A stretch of 33,107 nucleotides of DNA, from NCBI GenBank assembly GCA_945883285.1, contig CAMCXH010000014.1, forward strand, positions 1 to 33,107, in the 5' to 3' direction. Origin of the DNA: Bordetella parapertussis (GTDB taxonomy: Bacteria > Pseudomonadota > Gammaproteobacteria > Burkholderiales > Burkholderiaceae_E). The position numbers were made by a program, and so were the translations under genes. Positions within the stretch are counted from its first letter, which is position 1. The number at the start of each line of letters is the position of its first letter. A model generated the notes under the pieces. The model saw only the letters and a list, made by a program, of their open reading frames with translations. It ran no database searches and had not been told where the DNA came from. This document shows, in pieces, positions 1-7,847 of this stretch.

Positions 1-2
1 GC

Positions 3-338
3 GACTGGGCGCAAAAAGGCGCTGCAAGCGAGCATGTGCTTGAGGCGGGCGAGGCCAGCCAACGTCTGGCGCCTGCCGATCCGGCGATTGCGCAGGCCCA
101 TGCACACTTTCGGCTGGGTCAGCACCTGCTCAGAAGCGGTCAGGCAGACCAGGCGCGAGTTCAGTTCGACGAGGCCATTCGACTGCACCCCGACTCCTGG
201 AATATCTGGCGGCAGGCAGCTGAGAAGGATTCGCGCGGGCTCGCCGCCGGGCCCGAGTTCTGGGCACGGGTCGATGCCCTCGGCGAGAAGGCCTACTACG
301 CGCCGATCGAGATGAAAGGCGTACAGCCTGCGGGCTGA
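3..338 (+). CDS. C-terminal end of a TPR-containing redoxin-like protein (5' truncated by window)
   Basis: The reading frame is open from base 3 to the TGA at 336-338, so the gene begins before the window. A GTG at 36 could be read as a start, but the frame continues upstream without a stop, so this is taken as a 3' fragment of about 111 residues. The visible part contains one TPR-like helix pair (AHFRLGQHLLRSGQ followed by ARVQFDEAIRLHPDSW) and an aromatic C-terminal tail. From memory this resembles the tail of TlpA/redoxin-like proteins that carry a C-terminal TPR, but the redoxin domain itself lies outside the window. The gene converges on the hydrolase at 343, with only 4 bases between the two stop codons. 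The TPR reading is fairly safe; the redoxin assignment is a guess. Confidence 0.55.
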   Translation, partial: DWAQKGAASEHVLEAGEASQRLAPADPAIAQAHAHFRLGQHLLRSGQADQARVQFDEAIRLHPDSWNIWRQAAEKDSRGLAAGPEFWARVDALGEKAYYAPIEMKGVQPAG

Positions 339-342
339 GCGA

Positions 343-1320
343 CTAGAGCCCGCGAAGAAAGTCCAGGAGCAGCCGGTTCACTTCGGCCGGCCGCTCCTGC
401 TGCACCCAGTGGCCCGGGCCGTCGATGATGTGACTGCCGCGAATGCCCGGCAACGTACGCGGGAACGCTTCGATCTGCTGCATCGAAGCCGGAAACTTGA
501 GCACGCCGTCACGGCTGCCGGCGATGAACATCGAGGGCTGCCTGATCGGCTGGCCTTGCCAGACCGCAGACAGCCGCCAGTTGCGGGTGAGATTGCGGTA
601 CCAGTTGAGGCCACCGCGAAAGCCGGTGCGACCGAATTCTCCGGTAAACCAGTCGAGGTCGGCTTCCGATAACCATGCCGGAAAGGTCTGAGGGTCGACG
701 GTGTTGGCAAAAAAGCCCCCCGTCTCCGGGATCATCGCGAATCCCTTGCCCTTCTCGGTCACATCGCCGCTGGCGGTGAAATAGATGCGGCGCAGGGAAG
801 TACGAACATCCGCCTCGAACTCCGCCTCGGCCACCCCCGGCTCCTGAAAATACTGGAGGTAAAACCGGGTGATGCCGAGCTTTTGCAATGACGAGAGCAT
901 GTCGATGCTGCCGCGAGGCGACCAGGGCACGCTCATTCCGACCACCGCCCGAAACACATCCGGGCGCCACAGAGCACAATGCCATGCAACTGGTGCACCC
1001 CAGTCGTGCCCGATCACTACGGTTTGCGTCTCACCCAGCTCCTTGACGAGCGCAACCATATCGCCCACCAGATCAAAAAGGGTGTAGCACTCGATCTCGG
1101 CAGGCGCGTCGGTACCGCCATAGCCACGCATATCGGGCGCCACGCATCGATACCCGGCAGCGGCAATCGCCAGCATCTGATGGCGCCAGGAGTACCAGCT
1201 CTCAGGCCAGCCATGACAGAAGAGCACCATTGGCCCGCTGCCGCACTCGGCATAGCGCTGAGTGATGCCATTGGCGGTCACGGTCTTGAGGGCGATGCCC
1301 TCGATCGGAGAGGTGTCCAT
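343..1320 (-). CDS. Alpha/beta hydrolase, epoxide-hydrolase type
   Basis: A 325-residue soluble alpha/beta hydrolase of the epoxide hydrolase/haloalkane dehalogenase class. Visible motifs are the oxyanion HGWPE (36-40), the nucleophile elbow GHDWGA with Asp106, and a C-terminal GPGHW placing the catalytic His at 304. An Asp nucleophile in place of Ser favours an epoxide hydrolase or dehalogenase over an esterase. The HGWPE form is usual for epoxide hydrolases, which add water to epoxides to give diols. The length is normal for the family. The start is the ATG at 1320, which shares one base with the TGA of the upstream permease gene (TGATG), so it is probably translated by coupling as the last gene of the ABC uptake operon. 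The operon position suggests it acts on the imported compound or a product of it. The substrate is unknown. Confidence 0.88.
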   Translation of the reverse strand: MDTSPIEGIALKTVTANGITQRYAECGSGPMVLFCHGWPESWYSWRHQMLAIAAAGYRCVAPDMRGYGGTDAPAEIECYTLFDLVGDMVALVKELGETQTVVIGHDWGAPVAWHCALWRPDVFRAVVGMSVPWSPRGSIDMLSSLQKLGITRFYLQYFQEPGVAEAEFEADVRTSLRRIYFTASGDVTEKGKGFAMIPETGGFFANTVDPQTFPAWLSEADLDWFTGEFGRTGFRGGLNWYRNLTRNWRLSAVWQGQPIRQPSMFIAGSRDGVLKFPASMQQIEAFPRTLPGIRGSHIIDGPGHWVQQERPAEVNRLLLDFLRGL

Positions 1321-2318
1321 CAGACTGTCCTGTCGAGTGGTGCGGGTTCTTGCGCGATCGAAGGTCTGGCTCGAAGCGCCGATCGCAGACGATGAAAGAG
1401 TCCGATCAGACCTCCCGGGAAAAACGCAAGGGTGGCCACCAGTACGCTGCCCAGGACGATCTTGTCGGCATAGCCGCCGAGCGACAGAAATTTTTCCTGC
1501 GACAGGACCAGCACCGTCGCGAGCAAGGGCCCCAGCAGCACACGCCGACCGATCAGCACCACCGCAGTCAGCATCAGGATCAGAAAATAGGCGTCGAGAA
1601 TATCGGCGCTGACATAGGCCCGCTGATAGGCATAGAGCCAGCCGGCCGCCGCAGTCAGGGGCGCAGAAAACAGGAAAACCTTCAACCGCACCGCCTGCGG
1701 ATCGACACCCGACATGATCGCAAGGCGTGGATTGAGGTGAGACATGATCGCGGCCGACCCCAGGCGTGAACGACGAAAGCGCTCAACCAGGTAGAGCGCG
1801 ACACATAACAAGGCAAAAGCGAAAGGCCAGATCTCACGATCATTGCCGGCTTTCAGCGTGATGCCGAAGAAGGACATATCAAGCGGCGGGATGCCCCTGA
1901 GACCGTCCGAGCCTCCGAGGAAGGACCAGTTCTGCGCCACGGTCGCGGCAACGACGGCAATCGCATAAGTCACCAGCGAGAAGACGAATTCTCGCAGCCG
2001 CAAAGTGATCAGACCCAGTATCGCGGCAAAAATCAGTGCGGCCGCCAGCGAGGCCACCAGCGTCGTCCAACCGCCTGCGCCCAGCCGGGTCGAGAGCAGT
2101 GCCGTGGTGTAACTGCCCACCGCAAAGAACACCGTGTGCGCAAGGCTGACCTCACCCAGATCGGACACGATCAGATCAAGGCCATAGGCCATCACCGCAA
2201 AGATCGCCATCAGCACGAAGGCACTGTAGATCGCCCCGGAGCCACCTGCGATGGCAGGCGCAAAAAACAGCAGCACCGCCAGAGCCGGCACAAGCAGATT
2301 TCGGAATCGAGTCATCAT
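1320..2318 (-). CDS. livM: Branched-chain amino-acid-type ABC transporter permease (LivM family)
   Basis: A 332-residue polytopic membrane protein with about eight to ten hydrophobic segments, typical in length for LivM. Family hallmarks include the GSDGLRGIPP stretch in the middle and the ALREN-like cytoplasmic coupling region, here seen as SHLNPRLAIMSGVDPQAVRLKVF. It forms the translocation pore with the LivH-type partner encoded just upstream and is driven by the two LivG/LivF ATPases of the same operon. There are two consecutive ATG codons at the start (2316-2318 and 2313-2315). A 17-nt gap separates it from the preceding permease gene, and its stop overlaps the hydrolase start by one base. 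The true substrate need not be an amino acid, because this family also carries amides, urea, aromatic acids and other small acids. Confidence 0.92.
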   Translation of the reverse strand: MMTRFRNLLVPALAVLLFFAPAIAGGSGAIYSAFVLMAIFAVMAYGLDLIVSDLGEVSLAHTVFFAVGSYTTALLSTRLGAGGWTTLVASLAAALIFAAILGLITLRLREFVFSLVTYAIAVVAATVAQNWSFLGGSDGLRGIPPLDMSFFGITLKAGNDREIWPFAFALLCVALYLVERFRRSRLGSAAIMSHLNPRLAIMSGVDPQAVRLKVFLFSAPLTAAAGWLYAYQRAYVSADILDAYFLILMLTAVVLIGRRVLLGPLLATVLVLSQEKFLSLGGYADKIVLGSVLVATLAFFPGGLIGLFHRLRSALRARPSIAQEPAPLDRTV

Positions 2319-2335
2319 CGTCGCTCTGCGAGGTT

Positions 2336-3196
2336 TCAGCGGGCACCGGCGGCAAGGCCGCCCGGACGAAGGACCAGCACCGCGATCAGCACCACGAAGG
2401 CTGCTGCCGTGGTGTAGGCCGGCGAGACCATCGCGCCGAAAAAGGCGGTGAACAGGCCCAGCGCGATACCCGCGAGATAACTGCCGGTGACACTGCCGAT
2501 ACCGCCCAGCACCACCACCACGAAGGTCATGATCACTTCATCAAACCCCATCGAGGTCAGAATCGGCGTGCGCGGACCGACCATTGCACCGGCAAAGGCC
2601 ACCGCCGCGCCCTCGAAGGCAAACACACCGAGATAGACATTGCGCACATTCACGCCGGCGAGTTCGGCAAGCTTGGGATCTTCAGCCACCATGCGCACCA
2701 GCCGACCGATGCGGGTCCGATCGATGATCATCTTGAGCACGATGAACTCGACGATCGCGACCACCACGATCGCGGCATCCTGCCAGGTCAGCCAGAAATC
2801 GCCAAAAGCAATTTCTTTCGTTGACAGCGGGGTATCGAGGATCTGGCCGGTCGAGCCGAAAAACAGCGCGGCAGCGCCATGCAGCACGTAGCCGAAACCC
2901 AGCGTCATGATCATGATCGAGACCAGATTCTGCTCGATCGTGGCCTGCAGCATGATCCGCTGCATCAGCAGACCGACCAGCACGCCGACCACGATGGCCA
3001 GCGGAATCGCGACCAGATAGGGCATCCCGAGCGTCGCGATCGCAAACCAGGTGACGAAGGCGCCGAGCATGTACATCTGCCCGTGACCGAAATTGACCAG
3101 TCTCGCCACACCGAGCAGCACGGTCCAGCCGATCGCGACCAGCGCGAAGGCATGCCCCATTACCAGCCCGTTAATCAGTTGCTGACCGAAATTCAT
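2336..3196 (-). CDS. livH: Branched-chain amino-acid-type ABC transporter permease (LivH family)
   Basis: A 286-residue inner-membrane permease with about eight hydrophobic segments. It starts with the characteristic LivH N-terminus (QQLINGLVMGHAFALVAIG). It also carries the conserved FGHGQMYMLGAF region and a C-terminal VVVVLGGIGSVTGSYLAG segment. It pairs with the LivM-type subunit to make the heterodimeric channel of a HAAT-family importer. Its ATG at 3196 overlaps the stop of the upstream ATPase gene by four bases (ATGA), which indicates translational coupling. Length and architecture are standard. Only the substrate is uncertain. Confidence 0.93.
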   Translation of the reverse strand: MNFGQQLINGLVMGHAFALVAIGWTVLLGVARLVNFGHGQMYMLGAFVTWFAIATLGMPYLVAIPLAIVVGVLVGLLMQRIMLQATIEQNLVSIMIMTLGFGYVLHGAAALFFGSTGQILDTPLSTKEIAFGDFWLTWQDAAIVVVAIVEFIVLKMIIDRTRIGRLVRMVAEDPKLAELAGVNVRNVYLGVFAFEGAAVAFAGAMVGPRTPILTSMGFDEVIMTFVVVVLGGIGSVTGSYLAGIALGLFTAFFGAMVSPAYTTAAAFVVLIAVLVLRPGGLAAGAR

Positions 3197-3939
3197 ATGC
3201 TGCTGGCTCCGAGATAGGCCTGGGCAATGCGAGGATCGTTCCGCATGGCATCGGACGGGCCTTGCGCCACCACCCGACCCCGCTCCAGTAGGACCAGCCG
3301 ATCAACGACATCAATGGCGGCGCGAACATTTTGCTCAACAAGCAGCACCGCCAGACCGGTTGACGCGAGCGTTCGCATGGTCTGCAGCACGGTCGAGACC
3401 AGGCGGGGCGCCAGCCCGATGGAAGGCTCATCGAGCATCAAGGCTCGCGGACCCAGCATCAGGGCACGGCCGATGCCCAGCATCTGCCGCTCGCCGCCCG
3501 ACAGTTGCGACCCGAGATGGTTACGGCGTTCACTGAGTCGCGGAAAAAGTTCGAAGACCGCAGCCCGATCGTAGAAGCGGCGATCGGCATCCGGACTCAT
3601 GCCGACCAGGGAACTGAGGTTTTCATCGACGGTCATCTCGCCGAAGACGAGCTTGCCCTCCGGTACCAGGAGCAATCCGGCACGGGCACGGTCATGGGGC
3701 GGCATCGCACTCAGGTCGACGCCATCGAGCATCACCTGACCGCTGACTCGCGGGGCACCTCGCGACCAGCCAGCCAGCGCATTGACCAGGGTTGACTTGC
3801 CGGCGCCGTTGGCACCGACGACGCCAAGCACCTCGCCTCGCCGCACCTCGATCTGATCGATCGACAGCGCAGTGTTGCCGGCATAGGCCACTCTCAGGTC
3901 CCTGGCTTGAAGAACAATCGACTCACTGCGATCACTCAT
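3193..3939 (-). CDS. livF: ABC transporter ATP-binding protein, LivF type
   Basis: A 248-residue cytoplasmic ATPase. It has Walker A GANGAGKST, a VPEGK segment typical of LivF after the first strands, a perfect signature LSGGERQ, Walker B ALMLDEPSIGL followed by AP, and a switch region with EQN in place of the usual H-loop His. The EQN form is normal for LivF. It works with the LivG-type subunit encoded upstream to power import through LivH/LivM. The ATG at 3939 overlaps the preceding stop by 4 nt, and its own stop overlaps the next gene by 4 nt. No anomalies are seen. Confidence 0.94.
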   Translation of the reverse strand: MSDRSESIVLQARDLRVAYAGNTALSIDQIEVRRGEVLGVVGANGAGKSTLVNALAGWSRGAPRVSGQVMLDGVDLSAMPPHDRARAGLLLVPEGKLVFGEMTVDENLSSLVGMSPDADRRFYDRAAVFELFPRLSERRNHLGSQLSGGERQMLGIGRALMLGPRALMLDEPSIGLAPRLVSTVLQTMRTLASTGLAVLLVEQNVRAAIDVVDRLVLLERGRVVAQGPSDAMRNDPRIAQAYLGASSI

Positions 3940-4724
3940 TCGGTGCGTCCCAGATAAGCCTCGAGCACCGCGGGATCGCGCTGAACTTCAGCGGGGGTTC
4001 CGTTGGCGATGCAACGGCCCTGTTCGAGCACGACGATCCGATCGGCGACCGCCATGATCAGATCCATATGGTGCTCGATCACAACCAGGGCGAGCCCGTC
4101 TCGCTTGAGCGAGAGCAAAAGCTGAATGAGTCGCTCCATGTCGTCGCCGCCCAACCCAGCACCCGGCTCATCAAGCAGCAGCACTTTCGCCCCGGTCCCG
4201 AAGGCGAGCGCCACCGACAGCATCCGCTGCGTGCCATAGGGCACGGCAGTCGGCAACCGGTCGTGATACTCGCTGCCGATACCGAAGCGCTCGAGGGTCG
4301 CCACCGCCAGCCGCGACGCCTGTAATCGCCGGCGAGCCGCAGCCCAGGGCGTCAGGATGCTCGACAGCAATCCGCTGCCGTGATCATCATTCATCACGGC
4401 CAGCATGTTCTCGATCACCGTCAGGTCGTGGAAGAACGCATTTTGCTGAAAAGCCCGCTTCAAACCTCGCTCGGGCAGACGATGCGCTGGCACGGCGCTC
4501 ACATCTTCGCCGCGCAGATACACCGTTCCGGCACGACTCACCATCGCGGTCACCGCGTCGTAGCAGGAACTCTTGCCCGCGCCATTAGGGCCGATGATGC
4601 CAAGCAGTTGTCCGGCGCCAACCGACCAGCTCACCTCATCGAGGGCAACCAGATTTCCGTATCGAACACCTAGCCCGTCGACCTGCAAAACAGGCGACGG
4701 GCTGCTTTGCAGGACTGCGCTCAC
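3936..4724 (-). CDS. livG: ABC transporter ATP-binding protein, LivG type
   Basis: A 262-residue ATPase of the importer. Walker A is GPNGAGKSS (45-53), the Q-loop region is AFQQNAFF, Walker B is LLLDEPGAGL with Asp185-Glu186, and the H-loop is IEHHMDL. The ABC signature is degenerate: VPYGTQR (161-167) stands where LSGGQ is canonical. LivG proteins commonly carry LPYGxQ here, so this is a family trait and not damage. The start is a GTG at 4724 that overlaps the stop of the binding-protein gene (GTGA). A non-ATG start inside a coupled junction may lower its translation relative to the abundant binding protein. The next gene, LivF type, overlaps by 4 nt. Confidence 0.93.
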   Translation of the reverse strand: MSAVLQSSPSPVLQVDGLGVRYGNLVALDEVSWSVGAGQLLGIIGPNGAGKSSCYDAVTAMVSRAGTVYLRGEDVSAVPAHRLPERGLKRAFQQNAFFHDLTVIENMLAVMNDDHGSGLLSSILTPWAAARRRLQASRLAVATLERFGIGSEYHDRLPTAVPYGTQRMLSVALAFGTGAKVLLLDEPGAGLGGDDMERLIQLLLSLKRDGLALVVIEHHMDLIMAVADRIVVLEQGRCIANGTPAEVQRDPAVLEAYLGRTE

Positions 4725-5860
4725 TTGGACTCGACAACCATCTTCTGATTCTGAACACTGAACACATAGTGGCGCGAGGCAAGCTGGCCATTCGGGGCGA
4801 AATTCATGTCACCCATGATGGTGTTGCGAAAGCTGCCGCCGCGAATCCGCTTGGCAATCGCCTCCCGGTCGAGGGTCTTGAGCTCATTGGCGCTCATCGC
4901 CCACACCTGCAGTGCCGCAGCACCCAGGGCCATGAACTTGTCGGGCGTCTGCTTGTGCTGCTCCTGGAACTTCGCCACGAAGGCCTTGTTGGCAGGGTTG
5001 GACGCAAAGGGTTCGACATCCGGGAAATAGATGTCGGCGCCGACCACCGCATTGGCCGACTCGCCCGCAACACTGATCACGCTCGGCGCGATCGTGCCGA
5101 CCGCAGCGATCAGGGTGCCGGGGGTCTTCGACTGTCGTGCCTGACGGATCAGTGCCGGCATGCCGAGGCCTTCGCTGGCATTGATCGCCACCACTGCATC
5201 CGGATTAGCCGAACGCACATTAGTCAGCGCCACGCGAAAGTCGGCCTGCGTGAAAGGAAATTTTTCTTCCGCGACTTTCTCGTAGGTGTAGTTGAGCTTC
5301 TTGAGTTCATTCTCGATCGAAGCCTGAGCGCCGTTGCCATAGGCGTCGTTCTGCGTCATGAATGCGATGCGCTTTGCCTTCAGGCGATTGGCGATGTAGT
5401 CGGCAATGACCGCACCGTCCTGCGAATTCGAGCTGTTCAGACGAATCGCCAGCGGGTTGCCCTCTCCCGAGAGAATCGGATCAGCCTTCGAGATCGCAGT
5501 GATGTCGAGGATGCCAGCACGGCTGAGAACCGGCTGCATTGCAAGTGTCACCGGGCTGTTCCAGCCTTCGATCACCACTGACACACCGGCCGATGCCAGT
5601 TCATTAGCCCGCGATACGCCGACCGCAGGGGTCGACTCGTCGTCACGCGCTTCGATCACAATCTGTCGACCCAGCACACCACCGGCGTCATTGATCATCG
5701 ATGCCATGGTCTGCAGCGACTTTACGATGTACTGGCCCTGCGGACCGGCACCGCCACTCAAGGGAAAAATCGCACCAACCTTGACCGGCTGGGCGACCGC
5801 GGTGCCGGCCAGCATGAGTCCTGCAAACGCAGTAAATACCGCTTTCTGAATTGATCGCAT
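4721..5860 (-). CDS. Periplasmic substrate-binding protein of HAAT ABC importer (LivJ/LivK-like)
   Basis: A 379-residue secreted type I periplasmic binding protein. The N-terminus has a clear Sec signal peptide: basic MRSIQK, a hydrophobic core, then TAVAQ with likely cleavage near residue 23-24. The mature start PVKVGAIFPLSGG is the classic Leu/Ile/Val-binding-protein opening. IEARDDESTPAVGVSRANEL follows as the typical second segment, with QNDAYGNGAQ and an ADFRVALTNVRSANPDAVV segment after it. It delivers the ligand to the LivH/LivM channel and is the first gene of the operon. The ATG at 5860 is preceded by a CCGGAGAC ribosome-binding sequence at somewhat long spacing. The promoter should lie in 5861-6012, shared divergently with the reductase gene. 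Which ligand it binds cannot be read from the sequence. Confidence 0.92.
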   Translation of the reverse strand: MRSIQKAVFTAFAGLMLAGTAVAQPVKVGAIFPLSGGAGPQGQYIVKSLQTMASMINDAGGVLGRQIVIEARDDESTPAVGVSRANELASAGVSVVIEGWNSPVTLAMQPVLSRAGILDITAISKADPILSGEGNPLAIRLNSSNSQDGAVIADYIANRLKAKRIAFMTQNDAYGNGAQASIENELKKLNYTYEKVAEEKFPFTQADFRVALTNVRSANPDAVVAINASEGLGMPALIRQARQSKTPGTLIAAVGTIAPSVISVAGESANAVVGADIYFPDVEPFASNPANKAFVAKFQEQHKQTPDKFMALGAAALQVWAMSANELKTLDREAIAKRIRGGSFRNTIMGDMNFAPNGQLASRHYVFSVQNQKMVVESK

Positions 5861-6012
5861 GATCGGGCTTGTCTCCGGGTGGTGGGTCGTTGTGTTTGGG
5901 CGCCTGCCTTGAGAAGCTGGTCCGGCGGGTCGCGTTTTGCAGGCGTGGAGTGTAACGTCGCAACGATCCGTCCGCCCTGAAACGACACGATTTTTGATAA
6001 CGGGAGCACTGA
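5861..6012. promoter_or_regulatory. Divergent intergenic region driving the ABC operon and the PRISE-like reductase
   Basis: This 152-base gap separates two divergently transcribed genes, so both promoters must lie here. A GGGAGC ribosome-binding sequence sits about 6 nt before the ATG at 6013, and a GGAGAC sits before the opposite start at 5860. I do not see a confident -35/-10 pair or a long palindrome, so the promoter call rests on gene orientation alone. Confidence 0.5.
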
Positions 6013-7116
6013 ATGGCGCAAAAAACCGTTCTGATCGCTGGCGCCACCGGCGTCGTCGGGCGCGCGGCGCTCGAGCACTTCGCGCAATTGCCTGCGTGGC
6101 GTGTGGTGAGCATTTCGCGTCGGCGGCCCGATGGCCCGCAGGCCCATCGTACCCGGCACCTGAGTGTCGATCTCACCGACCCGCAGGCGTGCGCCGATGC
6201 CATTGCCGCGATCGGCGAGATCACGCACGTGGTTTATGCAGCACTTTTCGAGAAGCCAGGACTGGTCAAGGGCTGGCGCGAACCGGATCAGATGCAGACC
6301 AATCTGACCATGCTGCGCAATCTTCTCACCCCCCTGACGAGCACAGGCCACAGCCTGCAGCATGTCAGTCTGCTGCAGGGAACGAAGGCCTATGGTGTAC
6401 ATCTGCATCCGGTGGCGGTCCCGGCACGCGAAGATCAGCCTCGCGATTTGCACGATAATTTTTACTGGCTGCAGGAAGACTTTTTGCGAGCGCTGGCGCA
6501 GCGAGAAGGCTTCGGTTTCACCATCTTTCGGCCACAGCTGATTTTTGGCGACGCCTTGGGCGTGGCCATGAACCTCGTGCCGATCATCGGCGCCTATGCA
6601 GCGATCAGACATGCGCAAGGCCGGCCCTTCAGCTATCCAGGCGGCCCCGCCAACATTCTGGAGGCCACCGATGCCAGGCTGCTCGCACGTGCGATGGCCT
6701 GGGCAGCCGAGTCAGCGAAGGCGCACAACCAGACTTTCAACATCACCAACGGCGATGTCTTCGCATGGCGCACCGTCTGGCCTGCGATTGCCGATGCGCT
6801 CGGGGTCGAATGCGGCACCGACGAGCCCTTGCGGCTCGCGCACTATCTGCCCGAACAAGCGTCGGTCTGGGATCGGATCGTTGCCGAGCATCGGCTCAAC
6901 GCGCCCGCGCTGTCAGAAATGCTTGGCGAGTCGCACCATTACGCGGACTTCTGCTTTGGTGCCCATGCCCGTCAGGCTCCACCGCCAGTCATCGTGAGCA
7001 CGATCAAGTTGCGCCAGGCCGGATTCGCCGACTGCATCGATACCGAGCGCATGTTTCGCGACTGGATCACCGTCTTGCAGGCACAGCGGATTCTGCCGAA
7101 AGCAAGAGCCGACTGA
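6013..7116 (+). CDS. NAD(P)-dependent SDR oxidoreductase, PRISE-like (progesterone 5-beta-reductase/iridoid synthase family)
   Basis: A 367-residue extended short-chain dehydrogenase. The Rossmann motif is GATGVVGRA (10-18), followed by SRRRPDG for cofactor phosphate binding, which suggests NADPH. Lys125 lies in LLQGTKAYG and Tyr151 in NFYWLQED, with IFRPQLIFGD after it. This motif set matches the PRISE group of enone reductases (plant progesterone 5-beta-reductase and iridoid synthase, and bacterial homologues), which saturate activated C=C bonds. The family motif usually reads NFYY; here the second Tyr is Trp. Start: ATG with GGGAGC upstream. It faces away from the ABC operon and converges on the lipoprotein gene 27 nt downstream. 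The physiological substrate is unknown. Confidence 0.85.
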   Translation: MAQKTVLIAGATGVVGRAALEHFAQLPAWRVVSISRRRPDGPQAHRTRHLSVDLTDPQACADAIAAIGEITHVVYAALFEKPGLVKGWREPDQMQTNLTMLRNLLTPLTSTGHSLQHVSLLQGTKAYGVHLHPVAVPAREDQPRDLHDNFYWLQEDFLRALAQREGFGFTIFRPQLIFGDALGVAMNLVPIIGAYAAIRHAQGRPFSYPGGPANILEATDARLLARAMAWAAESAKAHNQTFNITNGDVFAWRTVWPAIADALGVECGTDEPLRLAHYLPEQASVWDRIVAEHRLNAPALSEMLGESHHYADFCFGAHARQAPPPVIVSTIKLRQAGFADCIDTERMFRDWITVLQAQRILPKARAD

Positions 7117-7143
7117 CATCGCATCAACCCGACTCACCGGACA

Positions 7144-7383
7144 TCAGTAAACGTATCTGCACCCAAACTGATTGCAGATCTGCTGCGGCTGATAACCGTA
7201 CGGCTGCGATCGGGACACCGCCACAGCCGCTGCGCCAATGATCAATGCCGTCCCAAGAACCAGAAGCGCCTGCTGCCCCTGTTCGGTCAGATAGCTGGTC
7301 TGCTCGCCGGTATAGGGGTTGCGATAGGTCGCGCAACCCTGAAGCGCCATCGAGGCACACAGAACAATCGCCATCTTTCTCAT
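7144..7383 (-). CDS. Small predicted lipoprotein
   Basis: A 79-residue protein. A longer reading from 7506 exists, but the ATG at 7383 is preferred because it is preceded by a GGGGGCAGGA ribosome-binding stretch and opens directly with a lipoprotein signal: MRKMAIVLCASMALQGC, lipobox LQGC with the lipidated Cys at 17. The mature part reads ATYRNPYTGEQTSYLTEQ, then a hydrophobic stretch (about residues 36-54), then a Tyr/Gln-rich tail with two Cys (CNQFGC). It was not recognised as a named family. It probably sits in the inner or outer membrane by its lipid anchor plus the hydrophobic segment. It lies downstream of, and on the same strand as, the adhesin-E-like ORF, with a 123-base gap. Confidence 0.75.
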   Translation of the reverse strand: MRKMAIVLCASMALQGCATYRNPYTGEQTSYLTEQGQQALLVLGTALIIGAAAVAVSRSQPYGYQPQQICNQFGCRYVY

Positions 7384-7506
7384 TCCTGCCCCCTGTGTTG
7401 TGAAGGCGGAGTCGCCTTGCACGGTTTCGTGTGACCGAAAGTGCGCTAACGGCCAGTGCACAAGCCGGGTTGACCAATCAAAGCACGCCAACAACGATCG
7501 ATCCAC

Positions 7507-7737
7507 CTATTTCAACTCGACCGAACAAACCTGTTTCATCGTTTGCGCCGATGCAGTATCAGGAGGAGGGACTTCCCAACCGGTCGGCTTGATATCCGAC
7601 ATCACCACCTCCCCCTCGCCCATTCGCGCAGCGTGGCGGTATGACTGCAGCACGCGAGTCTTCTCGTCGATACAGTCGAACTCCCTCAAGTACTTGATGG
7701 AGCGGTAGGGTTCCGGTCCCTTCTGGGATCGCTTCAT
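7507..7737 (-). CDS. Adhesin-E-like (surface-adhesin E) C-terminal half, apparently N-terminally truncated
   Basis: A 76-residue reading from the ATG at 7737, which has a GGGAGGG ribosome-binding sequence about 4 nt upstream. An ATG at 7791 would add 18 residues with no signal-peptide character. The sequence (YRSIKYLREFDC, a central RVLQSYRHAARMGEGEVV, then PTGWEVPPPD and a terminal MKQVC) resembles from memory the second half of the small secreted surface-adhesin E family found in Beta- and Gammaproteobacteria. The two conserved Cys that would form a disulfide are present. The usual signal peptide and the N-terminal strands (a W.K.....YY.D pattern) are missing, so without export the protein would be cytoplasmic. 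It may be a decayed remnant or a short paralogue. Confidence 0.55.
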   Translation of the reverse strand: MKRSQKGPEPYRSIKYLREFDCIDEKTRVLQSYRHAARMGEGEVVMSDIKPTGWEVPPPDTASAQTMKQVCSVELK

Positions 7738-7847
7738 TGTCCCTCCCCGTCCCAATCGGCCATTGTGACAAGTCGCCCAGACCCGGTCCATCCAGCCCTG
7801 CCCTGAGATCGAATCACTTGCCTGCGCAAGCGACCGACATGCAGGCC

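Noticed and set aside
4769-5581. A 270-codon plus-strand ORF
   Set aside because: Antisense to the periplasmic binding protein gene, whose signal peptide and family motifs are clear; the shadow frame has no recognisable domain.
5758-6618. A 286-codon minus-strand ORF spanning the divergent promoter region
   Set aside because: Overlaps both the binding protein and the PRISE-like gene in other frames and would leave neither with a promoter; no motifs.
7124-7477. A 117-codon minus-strand ORF over the lipoprotein gene
   Set aside because: A different frame of the same region; the lipobox reading at 7144-7383 is much better supported.
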